From assembly GCF_024171645.1 (NCBI RefSeq), contig NZ_JALKAC010000005.1, positions 186,001-250,000 on the forward strand: DNA of 64,000 nt, given 5' to 3'. A model generated the notes under the pieces. The model saw nothing but the letters and a program-made list of their open reading frames with translations, did no database searches and was not told the origin of the DNA. This document shows, piece after piece, positions 43,513 to 52,082 of the stretch. The stretch is from Flavobacterium sp. HSC-32F16 (lineage in GTDB: Bacteria; Bacteroidota; Bacteroidia; Flavobacteriales; Flavobacteriaceae). A program made the translations under genes and the position numbers. Each line of letters begins with the position of its first letter. Position 1 is the first letter of the stretch.

Positions 43513-44307
43513 ATGTCTAAACACCTATATTTCACAATTTTCGCCTTATTTAGTTTCTCAACAATTGCCACGGCGCAGTTAGATCTTGCTCATGAAATCG
43601 GAATTTTCGCAGGTCCCGTAACTTTGCAGTCAGATTTTGGAGAAAGACATAATGCTGACACCAATGTTGGAAACACTGGTTTCGGGATTGGTTTAGCTCA
43701 TTGGCTGAACTTTTCTGCCAATAATAATCGAGAAAGTTTTTTTACAGAACACTTTAAAGTTAGATCTGAATTATCTTTCAGCCGCACTAATCTTAAACAT
43801 TTTGGACAATGGGTTGAACGCAAACCTAATGCCCTGTTTGCGCAGCAATTAAAGAATATGCAGTCTACATCGACTATATTAGGATTAGGATCTCAATTAG
43901 AGTTCTCTCCTTTTATGAAAATACATGATTTCGAAAATACGCTTGGAGGCTTTAGTCCTTATATGAGTGTCGGGTTTATGGTTAGCTACTATTCTACAAG
44001 TGTTAATTCAAAATTAGGAGATATAAATCTTCCTGCTGTAACGCCAGGAAAATATCTAATGCCTTCAGACGGACGCGCTCATGGTTTTTCCAGCGAGAAC
44101 GGCATAGCACTATCTGCAACTGCAGCTCTTGGAGTACATTATAAAATATCTACAATGAGTGATATAATGTTTGAAACACGTTTTCAAATGTACAGTTCTG
44201 ACTGGATCGACGGGTTAAACCCTAATAAAGATGTTTACAAAGAAAACAAATCTAACGATTGGCAGGTTTGGTTTAACTTTGGATATATTTATTACTTAGA
44301 ATTCTAA
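43513..44307 (+). CDS. Outer-membrane beta-barrel-like protein, possibly THC0290_0291 family
   Basis: A 264-residue exported protein with signal peptide (SKHLYFTIFALFSFSTIATAQ). The mature part is made of alternating amphipathic strands with terminal aromatic residues (HEIGIFAGPVTLQSDFG, NTGFGIGLAHWLNF, FKVRSELSFSRTNLKHFGQWV, ending VWFNFGYIYYLEF). Length and pattern match small Flavobacterial outer-membrane proteins; the family name is from memory and is tentative. Own promoter and terminator. Function unknown. Confidence 0.75.
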   Translation: MSKHLYFTIFALFSFSTIATAQLDLAHEIGIFAGPVTLQSDFGERHNADTNVGNTGFGIGLAHWLNFSANNNRESFFTEHFKVRSELSFSRTNLKHFGQWVERKPNALFAQQLKNMQSTSTILGLGSQLEFSPFMKIHDFENTLGGFSPYMSVGFMVSYYSTSVNSKLGDINLPAVTPGKYLMPSDGRAHGFSSENGIALSATAALGVHYKISTMSDIMFETRFQMYSSDWIDGLNPNKDVYKENKSNDWQVWFNFGYIYYLEF

Positions 44308-44323
44308 AAAAAAAATCCCAAAA

Positions 44324-44374
44324 TAAAAAAATCCCAAATTCCAAAATATTAAAAATTGGAGTTTGGGATTTTTT
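44324..44374. terminator. Bidirectional hairpin terminator, AAATCCCAAATTCCA family
   Basis: A-rich left arm containing ATCCCAAATTCCAA (ends 44343) pairs with TTGGAGTTTGGGAT (starts 44356, one mismatch) and runs into T's. It serves the plus-strand barrel gene and the convergent minus-strand gene. Confidence 0.8.
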
Positions 44375-44389
44375 GTTTTATTTTAATTT

Positions 44390-45532
44390 TTAAGATAAGG
44401 CTTGTTCTAAATCTGCAATTAAATCGTCAGCATCTTCAATACCAACACTTAATCTCACTAAATCGTCAGTAATACCAACTTCAGCCCTTTTATCTGCCGG
44501 AATCGATGCGTGTGTCATTAAAGCAGGATGATTAGCCAATGATTCAACTCCTCCTAAAGATTCTGCCAAAGTAAATACTTTTAACTTCTCTAAAAATGCA
44601 ATAGAATCTTCTTTTTTGCCTGATTTAAAGGTAAAAGAAACCATTCCTCCAAAAGCTTTCATTTGCTTCTTAGCGATTTCGTGAAATGGGTGATTTTTTA
44701 ATCCAGGATAATAAACCGTATTTATTTTTGGATGTTTAGTCAAGTACTCTACTACTTTTTCTCCATTTTCGCAATGTCTCTGAACTCTTAGTGCCAAAGT
44801 TTTAATTCCTCTTAAAACCAAAAAACTATCCATTGGCCCTAAAGTGGCTCCAGTTGCAAATTGCTGAAAGTGCAATTGCTCACCTAAAGCTTCATCTTTT
44901 ACAATTAAAGCTCCCGCAATTACATCAGAATGTCCTCCTAAATATTTAGTAGCTGAGTGCATTACAATATCTGCCCCTAAATCTAACGGTTTTTGTAAAT
45001 ATGGAGTTGCAAAAGTATTATCTACCGCAAACCAAATTTTATGTTCTTTAGTTATTTTTGCCACTTCGGCAATATCCGCTAATTTCATTAATGGATTTGT
45101 CGGCGTCTCTACCCAAACCAATTTTGTATTTTCATTGATTAATGATTTCAATTTTACAATATCGGTCATATCAACAAAATGAAATTTAATTCCAGAATCC
45201 TTGTAAATTCTTGAAAACATACGGTAAGTTCCACCGTATAAATCATCCATTGCAATAACTTCATCACCAGCTTTAAATGATCTCAAAACACAATCGGTAG
45301 CTGCTAAACCCGAAGAAAAAGCTAATCCGCGTGTACCATTTTCAATACTTGCCAAAGCCTCTTCAAGAGCTGTACGAGTTGGGTTTGAAGCTCTACTGTA
45401 TTCATAATCTGCCAATGGTTTTCCCGGGCTTGTTTGAATAAAAGTTGAAGTTTGATATACCGGAGGCATAACAGCTCCTGTACTCGGATCATGATGCTGG
45501 CCACCATGTATTACTTTTGTATTGAATTTCAT
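44390..45532 (-). CDS. Trans-sulfuration PLP enzyme (cystathionine gamma-synthase/lyase type)
   Basis: About 380 residues from the ATG at 45532. The longer frame to 45568 includes the -7 promoter box and is rejected. The Cys/Met-metabolism PLP family is clear: YEYSRASNPTRTALEEALA, the PLP segment MHSATKYLGGHSDVIAGAL with its lysine, VRLSVGIEDADDLIADL at the C-terminus. Synthase (methionine biosynthesis) and gamma-lyase (cysteine formation or degradation) activities cannot be told apart by sequence alone; no met or cys genes are next to it. Confidence 0.9.
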   Translation of the reverse strand: MKFNTKVIHGGQHHDPSTGAVMPPVYQTSTFIQTSPGKPLADYEYSRASNPTRTALEEALASIENGTRGLAFSSGLAATDCVLRSFKAGDEVIAMDDLYGGTYRMFSRIYKDSGIKFHFVDMTDIVKLKSLINENTKLVWVETPTNPLMKLADIAEVAKITKEHKIWFAVDNTFATPYLQKPLDLGADIVMHSATKYLGGHSDVIAGALIVKDEALGEQLHFQQFATGATLGPMDSFLVLRGIKTLALRVQRHCENGEKVVEYLTKHPKINTVYYPGLKNHPFHEIAKKQMKAFGGMVSFTFKSGKKEDSIAFLEKLKVFTLAESLGGVESLANHPALMTHASIPADKRAEVGITDDLVRLSVGIEDADDLIADLEQALS

Positions 45533-45565
45533 ATAGTTATAAATTTTAAATCCATAATTGTAGTA

Positions 45566-45573
45566 CAAATTTA
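45566..45573 (-). promoter_or_regulatory. -7 promoter box of the trans-sulfuration enzyme
   Basis: Minus-strand TAAATTTG fits TAnnTTTG and lies 33 bases before the ATG at 45532. Confidence 0.5.
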
Positions 45574-45606
45574 CCGCTTAATTTATTTTATCGGGGCACA
45601 ACTTCT

Positions 45607-45614
45607 TACCTTTG
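45607..45614 (+). promoter_or_regulatory. -7 promoter box of the DUF3298 lipoprotein
   Basis: TACCTTTG fits TAnnTTTG exactly and lies 22 bases before the ATG at 45637. Confidence 0.5.
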
Positions 45615-45636
45615 TATATAATTAACACTTTTTGAT

Positions 45637-46380
45637 ATGAAACATTATACATTTTTAGTCTTTCTGTGTTTGATTTTTACGAGTTGCAGCAAAGAGCTTT
45701 CATTTGAAAATGAAACGTTTGAAGAAAAATCAACGATTCCGTGCGAAAGCGATTGTCCAAAAATAACATTAGATATTCCAATTGCCAAAAATATACCTGT
45801 TGTGTCTGACAGTATCAATAAAAAAGTTTTCAATGTGATAAAAGAAATAATTTATTTCGGCGAAGACTCAACAAAAGTCAACGATTATCAATCTTTGTCA
45901 AAATCTTTTATTGCATCTTATGAGGAAATGCATAAAAAATTCCCACATGATACTTTTGGCTGGGAAGGAAAAATAACAGGCAATGTCGAATTTGAATCTG
46001 AACAGATTTTAAACATCAAAATAGATCATTATACTTTTACAGGCGGTGCACATGGCTATCAAGGTTATCGCTCTCTATTATTTAATATAAAAACCGGCAA
46101 ATTCATTTTTAACGAAGATTTATTTAAAAATGAAAAAGAGTTTAAGGCTTTCGCCGAAAAAGAATTCAGAGCCAAATACCACATTCCCGAAAAAGCAAAT
46201 ATAAATGCAACTGGACTGATGTTTGAAAATGACAAATTTCAATTACCTCAGAATATTTTCTATACTTCTCAAGGTTTACTTCTTTATTACAATTCATACG
46301 AAGCGGCATCTTATGCGGACGGCCCGAAAGAAATTGTATTTCCGTATGATAAAGTGAGTAAATATTTGAAGTTTCAATAA
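45637..46380 (+). CDS. DUF3298-type lipoprotein
   Basis: A 247-residue lipoprotein: signal peptide with lipobox cysteine at residue 17 (CLIFTSCSKE). The mature part matches the DUF4163/DUF3298 arrangement of RsiV-like proteins: FTGGAHGYQGYRSLLFNIKTGKFI, DLFKNEKEFKAFAEKEF, then PQNIFYTSQGLLLYYNSYEAASYADGP and IVFPYDKVSKYL. Related domains bind lysozyme in Bacillus RsiV, but there is no anti-sigma region or sigma factor here, so that role is not implied. Probably membrane-anchored in the periplasm or outer membrane. Confidence 0.85.
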   Translation: MKHYTFLVFLCLIFTSCSKELSFENETFEEKSTIPCESDCPKITLDIPIAKNIPVVSDSINKKVFNVIKEIIYFGEDSTKVNDYQSLSKSFIASYEEMHKKFPHDTFGWEGKITGNVEFESEQILNIKIDHYTFTGGAHGYQGYRSLLFNIKTGKFIFNEDLFKNEKEFKAFAEKEFRAKYHIPEKANINATGLMFENDKFQLPQNIFYTSQGLLLYYNSYEAASYADGPKEIVFPYDKVSKYLKFQ

Positions 46381-46462
46381 AATCATAATTTGTTAAATAT
46401 ACAGCAGTGCGCCTAACATATTATCTGTATAAAACTTCAGAACCTTAGCAAATTACAACCTT

Positions 46463-47602
46463 TTACTGAACATCATATTTCATTTTCCTCAAAACCCTCA
46501 AAGCTTCTTTAAAAGATAAGTAAGCCTGACCAAAAGGTTTTAAAAGTAATTTGGCATCTATTAATTTTTGTTTAGCATCATCAAAGCCATTCAAATAACA
46601 AATCATGAAAGTCGAAGGAAGATTTTCCAGATCCTTCAATTCACGTTCCGACAAGGAAATACCTTTTTGTAGTTTTTGAAGCAGCGCCATGTTAGAATTA
46701 TAAATATGGAACAGCATCTTTCTATTAAATTCAGGCGGTTGAAAAAGTATTTGACGGTCAATTTTATAATAACCATTATCAAAGAAATGAATGGTTTGTT
46801 CTTCGAGCGGATAATAACTCGTTTTGTCATTTAAACCAAGCGGCACATATTCGGTAATGGTAAAGGTATCGTCATCATAAAAAATAGTAACCACATCCTG
46901 CGCCGAATAAAAAAGTTTTACCTGTTCGTTAATCAGCTCAATATCTACACGAGATAAAAAGGTCTTATCTCTGGATTTTTTTGGAACTCCTGCCCAGCAA
47001 ATCACAAACAATTCCTTAAAAACATAATATTTTGGCGACATATCCTTATGCCTGAAATTCATAAAGTCGATTACCCCATCCAGCGTATACTGAATGCTGT
47101 TTCGGGAACTATTTTCAATTCCAATAACCGTTTCGGTATTCTGGTAATTTTTTTCAACTTCTCCTTCAATCGGAATAGAATTACTGCCTCTTCTCACAAA
47201 GACACTGTTAGCAGTTATGGTGTGAATTCCTTTTTTAAAGTAAGAAACCTGACTTTTGGGCTTTATAGTAACCAAACCTATTACTTTGTCTTTTGGAAGA
47301 TTTGGAAAAGGGACATTTTCGTATTGAATTTTTGGAGGATTTTCTAAAAAGGCATTCACAAGATTCTGAATTCGGCTGTCATCGAAGAAATCGTCGCCTA
47401 CAATTTCGTTGTCCTGATCTTCTACTCCAACAACGATATAAGAATTATTTGCCGGATTGGAGTTTGAAAGTGCGCAGATATGTTTTAAAAACTTTCCTTT
47501 TCCTTCTCTCGAATGTAGATTCAACTGCCTTTTTTTATCATAAAAACTGCTCTCGTCATTGTGAGCAAGTAAATTCTTTATCAAAAGGCGTTTATTAATC
47601 AT
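46463..47602 (-). CDS. AlbA_2/Schlafen-type putative DNA-binding protein
   Basis: A 379-residue cytoplasmic protein. The N-terminal ~150 residues carry the Schlafen AlbA_2 pattern: LHSREGKGKFLKHICALSNSNP, then SYIVVGVEDQDNEIVGDDFFDD, RIQNLVNAFLENPPKIQYE, and FVRRGSNSIPI. The C-terminal ~220 residues are beta-rich then helical, without a known domain. AlbA_2 proteins include transcription regulators and, in some contexts, defence-associated nucleases. Here the gene stands alone with no helicase or ATPase beside it. Function not known. Confidence 0.85.
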   Translation of the reverse strand: MINKRLLIKNLLAHNDESSFYDKKRQLNLHSREGKGKFLKHICALSNSNPANNSYIVVGVEDQDNEIVGDDFFDDSRIQNLVNAFLENPPKIQYENVPFPNLPKDKVIGLVTIKPKSQVSYFKKGIHTITANSVFVRRGSNSIPIEGEVEKNYQNTETVIGIENSSRNSIQYTLDGVIDFMNFRHKDMSPKYYVFKELFVICWAGVPKKSRDKTFLSRVDIELINEQVKLFYSAQDVVTIFYDDDTFTITEYVPLGLNDKTSYYPLEEQTIHFFDNGYYKIDRQILFQPPEFNRKMLFHIYNSNMALLQKLQKGISLSERELKDLENLPSTFMICYLNGFDDAKQKLIDAKLLLKPFGQAYLSFKEALRVLRKMKYDVQ

Positions 47603-47680
47603 AGTCTAAGTTTTTTTGCCACTAATTGCACTAATTAAAACTTGTAATCACTTTATTTTCAATTCTATTCCTTTAAAACC

Positions 47681-47706
47681 TAAAAAAGACGCACTGCTGT
47701 GCGTCT
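47681..47706 (-). terminator. Rho-independent terminator of the SDR gene
   Basis: On the minus strand GACGCAC pairs with GTGCGTC (47688-47694, 47699-47705) around a 4-base loop and is followed by TTTTTT. The core CACTGCTGTGCG-like motif recurs in weaker form near 46403 and 59440. Confidence 0.85.
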
Positions 47707-47722
47707 CTACAATAAAATCTTA

Positions 47723-48478
47723 TCAAATATTTTTCTTGACGATCGTTGATGATGCCTGCGCAGTACTCATAACAACCAAATCGGCGATATTTACATGATA
47801 TGGTCTTGAAACTACAAAATGAATAATGTCAGCAATATCATCGGCCTGAAGCGGATCAAATCCTTTATAAACATTTGAAGCTCTTTCGAGATCACCTTTA
47901 AAACGCACTTCGCTGAATTCTGTTGCCACCATTCCGGGATGAATTGCACCAACTCTAATTCCAAATGGATTTAAATCAATTCGCATTCCTGCTGTAATGG
48001 CATCAACGGCATGTTTGGTTCCGCAGTATACATTTCCGTTTGGATATACTTCTTTAGCAGCAGTTGAACCAATATTAATAATATGTCCGGAATTTTTTGC
48101 TGTCATTTTCGGAATTACCGCTTTTGAAACATACAAAAGTCCTTTTACATTAATATCAATCATAGCGTCCCAATCATCTAAATCTCCCGTTTGAATCGGA
48201 TCTAAACCATGCGCATTTCCGGCATTATTGATTAAAACATCAATGTCAGAAAATGCATCCGGAAGATTCTCAATTTTCTCAAGAACATCATTCTTATCTC
48301 GAACATCAAAAGAAAGCGAATGCACTTCTGTAAAAACCGAAAGCTCTTTTTCTAATTCCTCTAAACGATCTTTACGTCTTCCGCAGAGAACAACTTTAAA
48401 ATTGTTTTTAGCTAGAATTTGAGCGGCTGCTTTTCCAATTCCGCTTGTAGCACCAGTAATTAAAACTGTTTTTTTCAT
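47723..48478 (-). CDS. SDR-family NAD(P)-dependent oxidoreductase
   Basis: A 251-residue classical short-chain dehydrogenase. Cofactor motif GATSGIG at residues 9-15, followed by CGRRKDRL, in which the arginines suggest NADP(H). NNAG at 84-87. Catalytic Ser138, Tyr151 and Lys155 (INIGSTA, NVYCGTKHA). It is close to the YdfG type of NADP-dependent 3-hydroxy acid dehydrogenase. Substrate cannot be fixed from the sequence. An aldo/keto reductase gene lies upstream on the same strand but 130 bases away. Confidence 0.92.
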   Translation of the reverse strand: MKKTVLITGATSGIGKAAAQILAKNNFKVVLCGRRKDRLEELEKELSVFTEVHSLSFDVRDKNDVLEKIENLPDAFSDIDVLINNAGNAHGLDPIQTGDLDDWDAMIDINVKGLLYVSKAVIPKMTAKNSGHIINIGSTAAKEVYPNGNVYCGTKHAVDAITAGMRIDLNPFGIRVGAIHPGMVATEFSEVRFKGDLERASNVYKGFDPLQADDIADIIHFVVSRPYHVNIADLVVMSTAQASSTIVKKNI

Positions 48479-48608
48479 TCTATCTTTTTTGTTTTTTTTA
48501 CCACAGATTAAAATGATTTCAATGATTTTTAATCTGTAGTAATCCTTTTAATCTGTGGCAAAATATTTTAGTTAACTGAACACTTAGAACTGAATACTGT
48601 AAACTATT

Positions 48609-49481
48609 TTAAGCCACATCGTCACCCATACTTTCTGTCCAGATTGCAAACCAGTCTTCTTTGTCCATCTCTAATTCTGCAGCTTTTACTAAAGACTGGA
48701 TTCTGGCAACGTTAACAGTCCCGGCAATTGGAATAACTGCAGCCGGATGTTTTAAAACCCAGGCAAGTAAAAGCGTATCTGCTCCCAAGTGATATTTTTC
48801 AAGTAAAGTCGAGAATAACTTTTTCAAACGTCGTGTTTTTTTGGTGTCTTCTCTAAAAACTGTTCCAAGCGGATTCCATGATAACGGACGAATTCCGTTT
48901 GTCTGCATATAATCTAAACTTCCGTCGATCATTGGCTCATAATGAGTTGCAGAGAACTGAACCTGATTATAGCTTACTTCAGTTTTCTGACGTATTAACT
49001 CCGTTTGAGAACTTGTAAAATTCGAAAGACCAAAATCTAAAATTTTTCCTTCCGCTTTTAATTTTTCAACCGCTTCTGCAATTTCATCAGCCTGCATTAA
49101 CGGACTTGGTCTGTGCAGTAAAAACAAATCAACATAATCAGTTTTCAGTTTCTTTAAAGATTCTTCAACAGACCAAATAATGTAATCTTTAGAATAATCA
49201 TAATGCTTAATTTTGTTATTACGGCTTTCTGTTACAAGCTGAATACCGCATTTTGTAATTAATTGTAATTTTTCACGCGAAATCTTACTGGCTTTAAATG
49301 CCTTACCAAAATCGGCTTCGGTGGTATAATCACCGTAAATATCGGCGTGATCAAAAGTTGTAATTTTGTTTTCGATACAAATCTGTATCATATTTTCCAT
49401 TTCTTTTGATGTAAGGTTTTTATCCCAAACACCCCAATTCATAGTGCCCGAAATTATAGGCGATAATGCTGTTTTGCTCAT
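48609..49481 (-). CDS. Aldo/keto reductase
   Basis: A 290-residue NADPH-dependent (beta/alpha)8-barrel reductase. The tetrad is visible: Asp and Tyr in TFDHADIYGDYT, Lys in LQLITKCGI, His in DLFLLHRPSPL. The C-terminus carries VIPIAGTVNVARIQSLVKA, the phosphate-binding part of the cofactor site. It is similar to the YdhF subgroup. Substrate unknown. A -7 box (TATGTTTG on the minus strand) lies about 40 bases upstream. Confidence 0.92.
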   Translation of the reverse strand: MSKTALSPIISGTMNWGVWDKNLTSKEMENMIQICIENKITTFDHADIYGDYTTEADFGKAFKASKISREKLQLITKCGIQLVTESRNNKIKHYDYSKDYIIWSVEESLKKLKTDYVDLFLLHRPSPLMQADEIAEAVEKLKAEGKILDFGLSNFTSSQTELIRQKTEVSYNQVQFSATHYEPMIDGSLDYMQTNGIRPLSWNPLGTVFREDTKKTRRLKKLFSTLLEKYHLGADTLLLAWVLKHPAAVIPIAGTVNVARIQSLVKAAELEMDKEDWFAIWTESMGDDVA

Positions 49482-49521
49482 GGTTATATTGAGTTATTTT
49501 TGCTAATAAATATGCTTTTTG

Positions 49522-49529
49522 CAAACATA
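49522..49529 (-). promoter_or_regulatory. -7 promoter box of the aldo/keto reductase
   Basis: Minus-strand TATGTTTG fits TAnnTTTG; the implied leader is about 35 bases. No TTG at the correct -33 distance. Confidence 0.45.
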
Positions 49530-49693
49530 TTCACCAAAGTTCTTAAAAATATAAAAATAGATTCACAATTCGTCCTTAAAATTAGGTGATTGGTCGAAGT
49601 TTTAACCATTCTTTAACATCTTACTTCTCAAAAAATAGTCAATTTGCACTCTCAAAAATTAGGCGTAAAAATCAAGGTTTTAAAAATATTTAT

Positions 49694-50698
49694 ATGGAAG
49701 AAAATACAACGACTTTAGACATTAGAGCGATAAATGAAAAAATTGAGAGAGAAAGTGCTTTTATAGACCTTCTTACAATGGAAATGAACAAAGTTATTGT
49801 GGGCCAGAAACATATGGTCGAGCGTCTGTTAATTGGTCTTTTGGGTCAGGGACATATTTTACTTGAAGGAGTTCCCGGTTTAGCAAAAACTTTGGCCATT
49901 AATACTTTGTCACAAGCGGTTCAGGGTTCTTTCAGCCGTATCCAGTTTACGCCGGACTTACTTCCTGCCGATGTTATCGGAACCATGATCTACAACATTA
50001 AAGCAAACGAATTCTCTATTAAAAAAGGGCCGATTTTTGCCAACTTCGTACTTGCCGATGAGATTAACCGTGCTCCGGCAAAGGTTCAGTCTGCACTTTT
50101 AGAGGCAATGCAGGAAAAACAAGTTACAATTGGTGATACCACTTTCAAACTAGATCGTCCGTTTTTAGTTTTAGCAACTCAAAACCCGGTTGAACAAGAA
50201 GGAACATACCAGCTTCCTGAAGCTCAGGTTGACCGTTTCATGTTGAAAACAGTAATTGATTATCCAAAAATTGATGAAGAACGTTTTGTAATTCGTCAAA
50301 ACTTAAAAGGAAGCTACGAAAAAGTAAATCCTGTAGTTTCTGTAGAACAAATTTTACGTGCGCAAGAAGCGGTTCGTGAGGTTTATATGGATGAAAAAAT
50401 CGAAAAATACATTCTGGATATCATTTTTGCTACACGTTATCCTGAAAAATACAAATTAGCCGACTTAAAACCACTTATCAGTTTTGGAGCATCTCCGCGT
50501 GGAAGTATCAACTTAGCAAACGCTGCTAAATGTTACGCTTTCATCAAACGTCGTGGTTATGTAATTCCAGAAGATGTTCGTGCTGTTGTGCATGATGTAT
50601 TACGTCACAGAGTTGGAATCACTTATGAGGCTGAAGCCGAAAATATTACTTCTGTAGACATTATCAACAAAATCGTAAACGAGATTGAAGTACCTTAA
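49694..50698 (+). CDS. MoxR-family AAA+ ATPase of the aerotolerance operon
   Basis: A 334-residue AAA+ ATPase from the ATG at 49694. The frame is open from 49586, but that leader lacks family similarity. Walker A GVPGLAKT at residues 59-66; Walker B/sensor regions VLADEINRAPAKVQSALLEAMQE and LVLATQNPVEQEGTYQLPEAQVDRF. MoxR proteins act as chaperone-like ATPases with VWA-domain partners; here it is the first gene of the bat operon and two VWA proteins follow. An obvious promoter box was not found in front. Confidence 0.94.
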   Translation: MEENTTTLDIRAINEKIERESAFIDLLTMEMNKVIVGQKHMVERLLIGLLGQGHILLEGVPGLAKTLAINTLSQAVQGSFSRIQFTPDLLPADVIGTMIYNIKANEFSIKKGPIFANFVLADEINRAPAKVQSALLEAMQEKQVTIGDTTFKLDRPFLVLATQNPVEQEGTYQLPEAQVDRFMLKTVIDYPKIDEERFVIRQNLKGSYEKVNPVVSVEQILRAQEAVREVYMDEKIEKYILDIIFATRYPEKYKLADLKPLISFGASPRGSINLANAAKCYAFIKRRGYVIPEDVRAVVHDVLRHRVGITYEAEAENITSVDIINKIVNEIEVP

Positions 50699-50776
50699 AA
50701 GTTGATGGTTGATAGTTTTTTGTTGATGGTAATTATGCCATCCACCAACAACCACAAACCATAAACCAAACAAAAA

Positions 50777-51640
50777 ATGGATACAAAAGAGCTTTTAAAA
50801 AAAGTACGGAAAATAGAAATCAAAACCAAAAGACTGAGCAATCATATCTTTTCGGGAGAATACCATTCTTCATTTAAAGGGCGCGGGATGACTTTCAGCG
50901 AGGTGCGCCAATACCAATATGGCGATGATATTCGTAACATCGATTGGAATGTAACCGCACGCTACAATGAAGCCCACGTAAAAGTTTTCGAAGAAGAAAG
51001 AGAATTAACCATGGTTTTAATGGTTGATATTTCGGGTTCTGAAGGTTTTGGCTCAAAAAGTCAGTTTAAAAAAGACATCGTAACAGAAATTGCTGCAACG
51101 ATGGCTTTTTCGGCTACACAAAACAATGATAAGATTGGACTGATCTTATTTTCTGATAATGTCGAATTGTACATTCCGCCAAAAAAAGGCCGTTCACACG
51201 TTTTGAGAATCATTCGTGAATTAATCGAATTTGAACCAAAAAGTCAAAAAACAGATGTTGCTCAGGCTTTAAAATTCTTATCAGGAACTCAAAAAAAGAA
51301 AGCAATTGTTTTTATGATTTCAGATTTTATGTCTGAAGATTATGAGCAGACTTTAAAAATTGCTTCAAAAAAACATGACCTTACAGGCATTCGCGTGTAC
51401 GATATTCGCGAAGAAAAAATCCCGAATTTAGGAATGGTAACGATGCTGGATGCCGAAACCGGAAAAACACAATTAGTCGATACGGGCTCAAAAACCGTGC
51501 GAATGAATTACGAAAAACATTATCAGGAAAGAGTAAATTATTTCAAAGATACATTTCGTAAATCTGGTGCAGGACTTGTTCATACCAGAGTCGACGAAAA
51601 TTATGTAACCAAATTATTAGGTTATTTCAAATCAAGGTAA
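50777..51640 (+). CDS. DUF58 domain protein of the aerotolerance operon
   Basis: A 287-residue cytoplasmic protein with the DUF58 signature GDDIRNIDWNVTARYNEAHVKVF-like segment near residue 50 and a VWA-like metal site (MVDISGSEGFGS). It is the standard second gene after MoxR. No membrane helix. The spacer before it (50699-50776) contains imperfect inverted repeats, and the spacer after it carries a decayed four-helix-bundle gene. Presumed partner of MoxR and the Bat membrane proteins. Confidence 0.92.
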   Translation: MDTKELLKKVRKIEIKTKRLSNHIFSGEYHSSFKGRGMTFSEVRQYQYGDDIRNIDWNVTARYNEAHVKVFEEERELTMVLMVDISGSEGFGSKSQFKKDIVTEIAATMAFSATQNNDKIGLILFSDNVELYIPPKKGRSHVLRIIRELIEFEPKSQKTDVAQALKFLSGTQKKKAIVFMISDFMSEDYEQTLKIASKKHDLTGIRVYDIREEKIPNLGMVTMLDAETGKTQLVDTGSKTVRMNYEKHYQERVNYFKDTFRKSGAGLVHTRVDENYVTKLLGYFKSR

Positions 51641-51655
51641 AGATTTTTGATATTT

Positions 51656-51674
51656 GATTAACGATTTTTGATTT
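51656..51674. repeat. Left arm of the 19-bp inverted repeat bracketing the four-helix-bundle pseudogene
   Basis: GATTAACGATTTTTGATTT begins 15 bases after the DUF58 stop. Its exact reverse complement is at 52047-52065, just ahead of the next gene. It parallels the arms around the intact four-helix-bundle gene at 656-1030, with a different sequence. Confidence 0.8.
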
Positions 51675-51713
51675 ATGATGGATATGATTTATGGTTAAAG
51701 GAAGAATTAAAAA

Positions 51714-52030
51714 ATGACTAAACAAGAATTAGAAAACAGATTGATTGATTTTGCTGCAAGCATAATATTATTACATCACCTGCATTAAATTATGGCGAAG
51801 CGCAAAGTGCAGAAAGTAAAAAAGATTTTATCCATAAAATGGGAATTTGCCTGAAAGAATTAAGAGAAACATTTGTTTGCTTAAAAATAATAGAAAAAGC
51901 AAACCTTTCGACAGATTAGGAAAGTTTAATACGAGCAAAAACAGAGGCCAATCAATTAATCTCAATTTTTGTCTCAAGTATTAAACATCAAAAAAGAATT
52001 CATAAAAAAGAACAAAGATTAACATTTAAG
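51714..52030 (+). pseudogene. Decayed four-helix bundle gene inside the bat operon
   Basis: ATG at 51714 opens MTKQELENRLIDFAASII, the family N-terminus, then hits TAA at 51786-51788. Another frame starting around 51773 continues TSPALNYGEAQSAESKKDF, KMGICLKELRETFVCLKII, with a TAG at 51917-51919, then LIRAKTEANQLISIFVSSIK. Compared with intact members, roughly 20 residues of helix 1-2 are missing at the frame change, so there is a deletion, a frameshift and a nonsense mutation. It is a dead copy of an S23/IVS-type four-helix protein, of a different subgroup from the sdh copy. It is bracketed by a 19-bp inverted repeat. Confidence 0.85.
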
Positions 52031-52046
52031 TTTCGTGAAAAATCTG

Positions 52047-52065
52047 AAATCAAAAATCGTTAATC
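52047..52065. repeat. Right arm of the 19-bp inverted repeat bracketing the pseudogene
   Basis: AAATCAAAAATCGTTAATC is the exact reverse complement of 51656-51674 and ends 18 bases before the ATG of the next bat gene. Confidence 0.8.
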
Positions 52066-52082
52066 TTCAATCGTTAATCATA

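Noticed and set aside
45637..46380. Anti-sigma factor role for the DUF3298 lipoprotein
   Set aside because: No anti-sigma domain and no sigma-factor gene adjacent; only the extracytoplasmic domain resembles RsiV.
49586..49693. N-terminal extension of the MoxR protein
   Set aside because: The extra 36 residues lack similarity to MoxR proteins; the ATG at 49694 gives the family start.
52035..52082. GTG start for the BatD-like protein
   Set aside because: The extension is the translated arm of the 19-bp inverted repeat and would bury the signal peptide.
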